From: Streptomyces meridianus
Lineage (GTDB): Bacteria; Actinomycetota; Actinomycetes; Streptomycetales; Streptomycetaceae
Direction of reading: 5' to 3'
NCBI RefSeq assembly: GCF_023703325.1
Contig: NZ_JAMQGM010000043.1
Location: 1-64,000, forward strand
Length of the DNA: 64,000 nt
Numbering within the stretch: the stretch's first letter is position 1; the number at the start of each line of letters is the position of its first letter. Below, one piece after another: positions 34,284-41,631 of this stretch. Under the pieces are notes generated by a model, which had not been told where the DNA came from, ran no database searches, and saw only the letters and a list, made by a program, of their open reading frames with translations. A program made the translations under genes and the position numbers.

Positions 34284-35209
34284 GAGGTCACCCCTGTCCG
34301 GGACGCCCGGTCCGGCCGGGCCGCGTACTGCTCGGCGACCATGACGGCAGCGGAGTTGATGATGTCGAGGTTTCCGGCGTACGGCGGCAGGACGTCGCTG
34401 TGCGCCGTGACCTGGAGGGTGATCGTCACCAGGTCGTCGACCGCGGTGCAGGCGACGGCCTCGAACCCGGGGGCGAAGGACCGCACCTCCTCGGCCGCCC
34501 GGTCGACCACCGCGCGCACTGCCGCCAGGTCGGCACCGGCCATGCGGGCATGGACGGCCGTCCGGAAGGTCGCCGGCGGCACCGCCGGACTGATGTTGAG
34601 GATCGCCTTCACGTCGGTCACGCCGGAGAAGGTCGACACGGCGTGACCGGTGGTCGCCACGTACTCGTCGAGGTTCAGCCTGGTCGCGCGACCCGCGACG
34701 TCACTGGCCACGGTCGAGACGACCTCGAGGTACGTCACCGGGAAGCGGGCCGCGAGCGCGTGCACGACCGGGACTGACGCCTGGCCACCGCAGCTGATCA
34801 GGTTCACGTTGCGCCCGGTTGCCGCCGACGTTCCGGTCACCGTGGGCGCCACCATCTGCCCGACCTTGCTGGGCGTCAGGTCGATCACCAGCGTCCCCAG
34901 CGGCTCCAGCAGCGGCCAGTGGTCCAGGTGGGCCGCGGCGCTGGTGGCGTCGAAGACGACGTCGAACGGGCGCGCGGCCGCCAGTACGGCCTCGATGCCG
35001 TCGGCAGTGGTGGCGTAGCCGAGGCTCTCGGCGTACCGCAGGCCCGCCGACCCCGGATTGCGGCCGGCCACCAGCCGGCAGTCCAGCGCAGGTGACCGGT
35101 CGATCTTGCTGACCAGATCACGGCCGATCGCCCCGGTGCCGATGACGGCGACCGTCACCGGTTCGACGACGTCCGGGTGGGTTTCCGTCAAACCGGCCAT
35201 GACAGTCAA
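34280..35209 (-). CDS. Acylating acetaldehyde dehydrogenase-like enzyme (DmpF family), first gene of the operon
   Basis: 309 residues. The Rossmann motif VIGTGAIGRDLV binds NAD(H), and the catalytic Cys lies in LISCGGQASVPVV; the C-terminal SDVLPPYAGNLDIINSAAV is typical. It interconverts an acyl-CoA and an aldehyde, passing the aldehyde through a tunnel to the DmpG partner. I place the start at TTG 35209 because GGAGG lies 6 nt upstream, whereas for ATG 35200 the spacing is 15 nt. First gene of the operon, with a 721-bp divergent control region upstream. Confidence 0.88.
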   Translation of the reverse strand: MTVMAGLTETHPDVVEPVTVAVIGTGAIGRDLVSKIDRSPALDCRLVAGRNPGSAGLRYAESLGYATTADGIEAVLAAARPFDVVFDATSAAAHLDHWPLLEPLGTLVIDLTPSKVGQMVAPTVTGTSAATGRNVNLISCGGQASVPVVHALAARFPVTYLEVVSTVASDVAGRATRLNLDEYVATTGHAVSTFSGVTDVKAILNISPAVPPATFRTAVHARMAGADLAAVRAVVDRAAEEVRSFAPGFEAVACTAVDDLVTITLQVTAHSDVLPPYAGNLDIINSAAVMVAEQYAARPDRASRTGVTS

Positions 35210-35930
35210 CGCATGCCTCCGTGCGGCATGAGGTGGCCGGTCTGCGGATCACATGAGAGGCAACGGCGGGGGCCGGGCGTACGTCTCGCCGCATCCTGTT
35301 CGCAGGTTCCCATGAACGTTTTCCTCACCCTTCGACGTGCGCGCGGCTGCTTGGCAGCAGCCCTGACTGCAGGCACCCAGGTGCCTCACCGGGATGTCCG
35401 TCCGTTCCAGGCCGTGGACCGACGCGACCGGTCACGATGCCTCTGGTGCAAGCGTCGGCTTTCCCGGCACTGCCGGCGGGATGCCGAGAGGCGAAACGTG
35501 AGGAAGCCGACGTGGGGTCGCGCGACTGGGGGACCGAGAGGTCCAAGACCACTCGGCCGCGGCTCGTCCCGCCCCCAACGGGCGGCCCGTGCACGAACCG
35601 AGGTCTTGATGAGTATGTGAAAACCCCGTTGACCGGCATGCCCTCCCATGCATGCACCCTGCCAACCACCCTTTTCGGCGCCCGGCGGCGGTGAACATAT
35701 CAGAAGACCACAGGACACAACCCCCCTCATTCGCACGGAGATTGGTCTCCCACCAACGGCGCTCGGCCGGTTTGCGACGAGCCATTCGAGCGGCAGGCGC
35801 GCTGCCTCGCGACGAACCCGATCCTTCACTCGACGCCGTCGCGGACTCCGGCTATTGTCGGCAATCCCGTGCGCCCGACCGGTACTTGCGGCGGCGAGCG
35901 ACGACGGGACGGCATTCGGAGGGGGAGACC
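35210..35930. promoter_or_regulatory. 721-bp divergent control region of the biosynthetic cluster
   Basis: Separates the minus-strand operon from the plus-strand exporter and ATP-grasp genes, so it should hold both promoters. It is long for this genome and has AT-richer patches (near 35615-35640 and 35690-35730). A short hairpin (GCTGC/GCAGC) lies near 35348-35360. Several open frames cross it, but none has a good ribosome site plus protein-like composition, and I see no precursor peptide. I cannot identify the operators. There is no regulator gene within the cluster. Confidence 0.5.
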
Positions 35931-35966
35931 ATGGACTGTCGGCTGCGCTGCCACGCGGCATCATGA
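35931..35966 (+). CDS. 11-codon leader ORF coupled to the exporter gene
   Basis: ATG at 35931 preceded at 5 nt by a strong site GGAGGGGG (35918-35925). It encodes MDCRLRCHAAS and stops at TGA 35964-35966, which overlaps the exporter ATG at 35963 (ATGA). The exporter start itself has no ribosome site, so its translation probably depends on ribosomes finishing this leader. Cys and Arg codons could make it responsive to amino acid or antibiotic stalling; that is inference. Confidence 0.55.
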   Translation: MDCRLRCHAAS

Positions 35967-37240
35967 ACGCGTCGACGACCGACACGTCCACCTCGCAACG
36001 GCCGCGCCTGGGAAGCGACTTCCCCCGGCTGTGGTGGTCCGCCGCCGTGTCCTCGCTCGGCGACGGGGTCACGATCGCCGCGGCCCCCCTGCTGGCCAGC
36101 CGGCTGACCGACGACCCCCGCCTGATCGGCGCGGCCTCGGTCGCCTTCACCGCGCCGTTCATCCTGTTCGGCATCCCGGCAGGGCTGCTGGTCGACCGTC
36201 TCGACATCCGGGCGATGATGGTGCGCGTCGACATCGCCCGGGCCGTCCTGCTCACGGTGCTGACCCTCGGGATCCTCGGCGGCTGGGGCGGGCTGCCGCT
36301 GCTCTACGTGTGCATGTTCCTGCTCGGCGTCGGCGAGGTTCTCTGCCGCAACGCCGCCCAGGTCCTCGTCCCCTTCATCACCCCGCAGGCCGGGCTCTCC
36401 ACCGCCAACGCCCGGATCATGGCCGCGCAGGAGGCCGGCGCCGGCTTCGTCGGCCCGCTCGTCGGCGCGCTGCTCTTCGGTGTGGCGATGGCTCTGCCCT
36501 TCGGCGTGGACGCGACCACGTTCCTGTGCTCCGCCGTACTGGTCAGCCGCATCCGCGGCACCCGGCCGATCGAGCCCCGGCCCGACAGCGCCGGCGTGCT
36601 GTCGGAGATGCTGGCCGGTGCCAAGTGGCTGTACTCGCATCACCTGCTGCGCAGCCTCGCCCTGGTGTCCTGTCTGATCAACCTGGCCGGGAGCGCGATG
36701 CTCGCCGTGCTGGTGGTGCACAGCGGGAAGGTACTCCATCTGGGCCCGTTCGGGTACGGCGTCCTCCTGGCCTGCCAAGCCGTGGGGGCCGTCATCGCCT
36801 CACGCCTGGCCCCCGCCCTCACGGAACGCCTCGGCCGGGAAGCAGCGCTGGTCGCCACCGCCGCCCTGATCGCCACGAGTGAGACGGTGCTGGCCACCAT
36901 GGCGTCGGCGTATGCGGCCGGGGTGGCTCTCGCGATCTTCGCGTGCGGAACGGTGACGTGGAACGTCGTCGTGGTCGTCCTGCGACAGACCCTGGTGCCG
37001 CAGCACTTGCTCGGACGGGCCAACAGCGTGTACCGGCTCGTTGCCTGGGGCGGGCTGCCCGTCGGTGCGGCGGCCGGCGGCATCGTCGCCGCCGAGGTCG
37101 GCACCCGCGCCGTGTTCGGTATCGGCGCAGTCGTCATGGCGGTCGTCGCGATGGCGCTCCTCGTGGGAGCCCGCCGCCAATGGATCACCCGCGCCGCGCA
37201 GAGCACCGAACAGGTTCCGCAACCGACGGACACGGACTGA
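35963..37240 (+). CDS. MFS exporter (MFS_3/EntS-like), cluster gene
   Basis: 425 residues with about twelve transmembrane helices; motif-A-like GLLVDRLDIRAMMVRVDIARAV between helices 2 and 3 is typical of EntS/MFS_3 exporters. Likely exports the cluster product and gives self-resistance. The start at 35963 is set by the overlap with the leader ORF and by alignment to the usual start of the family. Followed by 80 bp and then the second ATP-grasp gene on the same strand. Confidence 0.85.
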   Translation: MNASTTDTSTSQRPRLGSDFPRLWWSAAVSSLGDGVTIAAAPLLASRLTDDPRLIGAASVAFTAPFILFGIPAGLLVDRLDIRAMMVRVDIARAVLLTVLTLGILGGWGGLPLLYVCMFLLGVGEVLCRNAAQVLVPFITPQAGLSTANARIMAAQEAGAGFVGPLVGALLFGVAMALPFGVDATTFLCSAVLVSRIRGTRPIEPRPDSAGVLSEMLAGAKWLYSHHLLRSLALVSCLINLAGSAMLAVLVVHSGKVLHLGPFGYGVLLACQAVGAVIASRLAPALTERLGREAALVATAALIATSETVLATMASAYAAGVALAIFACGTVTWNVVVVVLRQTLVPQHLLGRANSVYRLVAWGGLPVGAAAGGIVAAEVGTRAVFGIGAVVMAVVAMALLVGARRQWITRAAQSTEQVPQPTDTD

Positions 37241-37320
37241 GCGGACAGCCGGCCGGCGCGCGGCGCCGTGGTAGGCCGGCGCCGTACCCGACACGCGGTC
37301 CGCTTCGGAAAGGACATGCA

Positions 37321-38709
37321 GTGACGACCACCATCCTGCCCCGACCGCCCAGGTCGCGGTTGGGGCACGCGTACGGGGAGCAACTCGCGCAACATGCGCC
37401 GGCGGGCCACCCCACGGCCGCCGCCCGGGAGTCGGCCGCGCTCACCCTGGCCTACCGGGACCGGTTCCTGAACGGCCCCGCCTTTCTCAGCCAGGCCGAG
37501 CGCCGCACCGTCGTGGAAGACCTCCACACGGCCTACGAGCTGCTGCGCTCGCTGCCGGAACGGGTGTTCGGCGGCAACGTCACCGAACTGGCCGCGGCAG
37601 TCGGCATGGATCCCCTGCAATCAGCGCTGATCACACGTAGCGCCCGGACCGGGTCGCTCCTTCCGCTGGGGCGGGCCGACCTCTATCACGACGGTGCGGG
37701 GTTCAGACTTCTCGAATTCAACATCACCAGCGCCCTCGGCGGCTTCGAGAACGCAGACATCAACCGGGCGATGCTGGCCTATCCACCACTCGAGGAGTTC
37801 GTCCGGCGGCACGGCCTCCGCTACCGGGACACGCTGGGTTGCATGGTGCGGACCATGTACGCCGAGTGTGCCGCGACCATCCCCACCCATCGGACACCCG
37901 TCGTCGCCGTCGTCGACACGGTGGAGAACTTCGCCGTCGTAGGGCCCCGACTGCAGGTGTTCGCTGCGAAACTGGCCGACCACGGCATTGAGGGGATCGC
38001 CTGCGACCTCGGCCGGCTCACGTACCCGAAGGGCCGTCCGACGGTCTCGGGCCGGGCCGTCGACGTCGTCTTCCGGTACTTCCTGGCCGAGGACCTCACC
38101 GACCCCGCCTCGGCGGCCCAGCTGGAACCCTTGCTGCTCGCGGCCGAGCAGGGCAAAGTGGGCCTGTTCAGCGGGCTGGACGCCGAACTGTACGGCAACA
38201 AGGGCACCCTGGCGATGCTCTCGGACGAGCAGCACCGTGACCTGTTCGACGCTGCCGAACTGGCATGCATCAACCGGCTCCTGCCGTGGACGCGGTACGT
38301 TCGCCCACGCACCACGGACCCCGGCGGAGACCGGGTCGGCATGCTCGCCTACGCCCTGGCCCACCAGCACGAGCTGATCCTCAAGCCGACTCTGCTGCAC
38401 GGGGGCAACGGAATCACCGCCGGCTGGCAGGTGGACACGGCGGAGTGGGAGAACAAGATCACCTCGGCGATGAACGGCCCTTTCGTGCTCCAGCGCCGTG
38501 TACGTCCCGCCGCCGAGCCGTTTCCCGACCATGCCGGCGGTCTGCAGGGACTCTTCCTCAACTGGGGCATCTACCTGGGCGCACGCAGTGCCGGCGACGA
38601 CGGGTACGCGGGCGGCTTCGTACGAGGCAGCACAGATCCGGCCGTGGGGGTGGTCAGCATGGGCAGCGGCGCTGCGGTCGGTTGTGTCTTCCACGGGGGC
38701 GACTGCTGA
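37321..38709 (+). CDS. Circularly permuted ATP-grasp-like ligase B, cluster gene
   Basis: 462 residues. Like the protein at 27870, the metal motif comes first (FRLLEFNITSALGGFENADINRA near residue 135), with GLFSGLDAELYGNKGTLAML, LLPWTRYVRP, ELILKPTLLHGGNGITAGWQVD and VLQRRVRPAAEP following. Together with ligase A it suggests two amide-forming steps or one heteromeric enzyme. The GTG at 37321 follows GGAAAGGAC. It is the last plus-strand gene; a convergent YjbQ gene begins 66 bp beyond. Substrates cannot be read from the sequence. Confidence 0.7.
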   Translation: MTTTILPRPPRSRLGHAYGEQLAQHAPAGHPTAAARESAALTLAYRDRFLNGPAFLSQAERRTVVEDLHTAYELLRSLPERVFGGNVTELAAAVGMDPLQSALITRSARTGSLLPLGRADLYHDGAGFRLLEFNITSALGGFENADINRAMLAYPPLEEFVRRHGLRYRDTLGCMVRTMYAECAATIPTHRTPVVAVVDTVENFAVVGPRLQVFAAKLADHGIEGIACDLGRLTYPKGRPTVSGRAVDVVFRYFLAEDLTDPASAAQLEPLLLAAEQGKVGLFSGLDAELYGNKGTLAMLSDEQHRDLFDAAELACINRLLPWTRYVRPRTTDPGGDRVGMLAYALAHQHELILKPTLLHGGNGITAGWQVDTAEWENKITSAMNGPFVLQRRVRPAAEPFPDHAGGLQGLFLNWGIYLGARSAGDDGYAGGFVRGSTDPAVGVVSMGSGAAVGCVFHGGDC

Positions 38710-38775
38710 TGTCACGCACCCGGACATGACCGTGCGGTCGCCGGTCACGCCGCCCGATTGCCGCGCTCGCGACCG

Positions 38776-39198
38776 CTACCCGAGAAACGACAGCCGCACC
38801 TGACGGTTGGCATTGTCCCTGTTGGTGTCCACGAGGCACACGGACTGCCAGGTGCCGAGTTCCAGCCGGCCGCTGATCACGGGGAGGGTCGCGTGCGGGG
38901 GGACGATGGCCGGCAGCACGTGGTCCCGGCCGTGCCCTGCACTGCCGTGGCGGTGCCGCCAGCGATCGTCCGCGGGCAGCAGCGTCTGCAACGCGTCGAG
39001 AAGGTCATCGTCGCTGCCGGCTCCGGTCTCGATGATCGCGATTCCGGCCGTGGCGTGCGGGACGAAGACGTTCAGCAGGCCGTCACGGCCATCGGCGACC
39101 TCACGGAGGAAAGCGACGCAGGAACCGGTCAGGTCGTGCACCGTCTCGGATGCGCCGGTCGCGATGTCGAGGGTCCGGGTGGCGAAGGCGTCGGGCAT
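38776..39198 (-). CDS. YjbQ family protein (UPF0047)
   Basis: 140 residues. Conserved NVFVPHATAGIAIIETG and GSAGHGRDHVLPAIVPPHATLPVISGRLELGTWQSVCLVDTNR, including the His residues thought to form a metal or phosphate site. Weak thiamine-phosphate-synthase activity has been described for the family, but the in vivo role is unclear. Full length. Convergent with the ATP-grasp gene, so it is probably a core gene marking the cluster edge. Confidence 0.88.
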   Translation of the reverse strand: MPDAFATRTLDIATGASETVHDLTGSCVAFLREVADGRDGLLNVFVPHATAGIAIIETGAGSDDDLLDALQTLLPADDRWRHRHGSAGHGRDHVLPAIVPPHATLPVISGRLELGTWQSVCLVDTNRDNANRQVRLSFLG

Positions 39199-39349
39199 GC
39201 CTCCAGTCTGACGTACGAGCGCACCCCGGTGTACAGGCGCGGTACGTGTGTCCGTGGTTCGCGCTGCACCCGCCGCCGGTGGCCGGTCGGCCGTGGCCCC
39301 GTGGCGACGCGCCCGCTGGCGGGCTTCGGGGACGTCGCCACGTCCGCCC

Positions 39350-40654
39350 TCACCGCTCCAAGGGCTTCTTCGCGGTCTCCGGAAGCGTCAGGTACACGCA
39401 GAAGGAGACCAGGCACAGCGCCGCCACGTACCAGGGGAACAGGTCCGGATGCCCCGCCTGCTTGAACCACGTTCCGACGTACGGGGCAGTGCCGCCGAAC
39501 AGCGCCACCGTCAGCGAGTAGGGGAAGCCGATGCCGGCGGCACGCACCCGGGCCGGGAAGATCTCCGCATTGATCGCAGCGGCCACCGAGGTGTATCCCG
39601 TCAGCAGCACCATGCCGGCGCACTGCACGAGGAGCAGCGACCAGAACGCGTCGGTCACCAACTGCAGCATGGGCACGGCAAGGAGGGCGAAGCCCAGGGC
39701 GAATCCGATCAGCATCGGCTTGCGGCCGATCCGGTCGGAGAGCATCCCGCCCAGCGGCTGGAGCAGGGCGAAGAAGGCGAGGGATATCGTCCCGACCGTG
39801 AGCGCCTGGCCCTTGTCGAAGCCCGCGTTGACCGTGGCGTAGGTGGGCAGGTACGCGGTCCAGGTGTAATAGGCAATGGTGCCGCCGGTGGTGATCCCAC
39901 AGATCAGCAGCGACTGGCGGGGGTGGCGGCGCAGCGCGTCGAAGATGCCCGGGCGGGCGGCCTCCTGCTGCTCGCGGCTGCGTGTCTCCTGGGCTCCGCG
40001 GCGGATCCAGAAGCCGGCCAGGCTGAGCAACGCGCCGACGAGGAAGGGGATGCGCCACCCCCAGCTGCTCATCTGACCGGTGGTCAGGGATGCGGCGAGC
40101 AGTGCGGCGAGACCGGAGGCGATGAGCTGTCCGACCGTGGTCGAGACGTACTGGAAGCTGGAGAACAGGCCACGGCGGCCTTCGCCCGCGGACTCGACGA
40201 GAAAAGTGGTGGAGGCGGCGAACTCACCGCCGACGGACAGGCCTTGGACGAGTCGGGCGACCACCAGCACGACGGGGGCCAGGATTCCCGCCGTGGCGTA
40301 GGTGGGGGTCACGGCGACGAGCAGGCTTCCGCCGCCCATCAGCAGGATCGTCACGGTCAGTGCCGCGCGCCGGCCGTGACGGTCGGCGACCGCGCCCATC
40401 AGCAGTCCGCCGACAGGACGCATGAAGAAGCCCACGGCGAAGACGGCGAAGGTGGACAGCAGCGGCACGAGGGAGCTACCGGCGCCCTCGGGGAAGATCT
40501 GGTCGGCGAAGTAGACGGCGAGGAAGGAATAGGCGTACCAGTCATACCATTCGACGGCGTTGCCGACCGATGCGGCAGAGAGCTGGCGGCCCTGGGATGC
40601 GGTGGGCCCGGGTCCGGCGGAACTGCCCGCGGGCCGGGGTTCGGTGTTCGTCAT
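39350..40654 (-). CDS. MFS metabolite:H+ symporter (alpha-ketoglutarate/proline permease-like)
   Basis: 434 residues, about twelve helices. N-terminal SVGNAVEWYDWYAYSFLAVYFADQIFP and the loop GAVADRHGRRAALTVTILLMG are hallmarks of the MHS subfamily (KgtP, ProP, ShiA). Probably imports an organic acid or osmolyte with protons. The start is the ATG at 40654 rather than 40690. Monocistronic; not clearly tied to the neighbouring cluster. Confidence 0.85.
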   Translation of the reverse strand: MTNTEPRPAGSSAGPGPTASQGRQLSAASVGNAVEWYDWYAYSFLAVYFADQIFPEGAGSSLVPLLSTFAVFAVGFFMRPVGGLLMGAVADRHGRRAALTVTILLMGGGSLLVAVTPTYATAGILAPVVLVVARLVQGLSVGGEFAASTTFLVESAGEGRRGLFSSFQYVSTTVGQLIASGLAALLAASLTTGQMSSWGWRIPFLVGALLSLAGFWIRRGAQETRSREQQEAARPGIFDALRRHPRQSLLICGITTGGTIAYYTWTAYLPTYATVNAGFDKGQALTVGTISLAFFALLQPLGGMLSDRIGRKPMLIGFALGFALLAVPMLQLVTDAFWSLLLVQCAGMVLLTGYTSVAAAINAEIFPARVRAAGIGFPYSLTVALFGGTAPYVGTWFKQAGHPDLFPWYVAALCLVSFCVYLTLPETAKKPLER

Positions 40655-40722
40655 GTCCCTTGGGCTCCCCCGGGAACCTGGGCCGCACACGCGTCCGAGA
40701 CGAACCGTTGCGGGGGGAGGCG

Positions 40723-41466
40723 TCAGCCCCGGAGATGCTTCCCGTCACCCATCACCACGACCGGTTTCGCAGCGGGTTCGAGAGTGCGCAGCAGGTACGT
40801 CATGGCCGGCTTCGACAGGCTCACGCAACCGGACGTGCCGCTGCCGTGGTCGAGGTGGAGCCAGATGCTTCCGCCCCTCTCCTGGCCCTGGGGCCGGGCC
40901 GGGTCGGCGGGTGAGCGCCCGGTGACGCGGTTGTAGTCGATGGCGATGACGTAGTCGAAGTCGTGCCAGTGCGTCCGGGGCCAGGACCGGGGAGCGGCGA
41001 AACCGCCCGATCGGTGGTACGGCAGACCCGTGCCGGACGGGGGCGCGAGGACGCCGCCCGCGTCGGAGAGACCGAACACACCCACCGGACTGCGTTTGTC
41101 GCCCTCCCGGTGACGCGTGGTCCAGCCCCGCTTGCCGTTGTGCGCCGCCCAGGTGCGCGTACGGTCCCAGGTGTCGCCGTGCCGGGTGTAGAGGGAGACC
41201 CGGGAATCCGCGGAGTTCACGCCCTCGCCGTGCACGGTGACGACCTGGCGCGACGTCTCCGGGATGTGAGCGAGGAGGCCGGCCCTCACCCCGGGGATCC
41301 TCTTCAGGTCCGTGCCGGGGGCGGGTGTCCGGGTGGTGTGCACCCCGCTGCCGTCACGCCCGGCCGAACTCCTGTTCCCGGAACCGTCCGCGAGGCCGCA
41401 GCCCGTGAGGAGTGCCATCCCGGCGGTGACGACAACGGCTGTCCGCACGAAACCCGGTGTTCCCAT
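40723..41466 (-). CDS. L,D-transpeptidase (YkuD-fold) lipoprotein
   Basis: 247 residues from the ATG at 41466. The signal peptide ends in lipobox LLTGC. A ~35-residue Ser/Thr/Pro linker precedes the catalytic domain, whose motif HGSGTSGCVSLSK holds His and the nucleophilic Cys (His210 and Cys217 if counted from the ATG at 41475). It may cross-link peptidoglycan (3-3 links) or attach proteins, on the outer face of the membrane. An alternative start at 41475 adds three residues. It is divergent from the ABC exporter. Confidence 0.82.
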   Translation of the reverse strand: MGTPGFVRTAVVVTAGMALLTGCGLADGSGNRSSAGRDGSGVHTTRTPAPGTDLKRIPGVRAGLLAHIPETSRQVVTVHGEGVNSADSRVSLYTRHGDTWDRTRTWAAHNGKRGWTTRHREGDKRSPVGVFGLSDAGGVLAPPSGTGLPYHRSGGFAAPRSWPRTHWHDFDYVIAIDYNRVTGRSPADPARPQGQERGGSIWLHLDHGSGTSGCVSLSKPAMTYLLRTLEPAAKPVVVMGDGKHLRG

Positions 41467-41631
41467 GCCTGCCATCTTCGCACCGGCCGGTCGTCGGTCC
41501 CACAGTGCCCGGACTCCTTTCCGGACCGTTCCCGCCGGAGTCCCACGCCCGGCACCCGAAAAACCGGTTGAACCGGCTGTGCCCGCAGGGCGAACCTTTC
41601 ACCTCAATCCCGAGACCCCCTGTGGGACATC

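Noticed and set aside
35177..35694. Open frames in the cluster control region as a possible RiPP precursor
   Set aside because: None has a good ribosome site together with leader/core-like composition, and no RiPP maturase is present apart from the ATP-grasp proteins.
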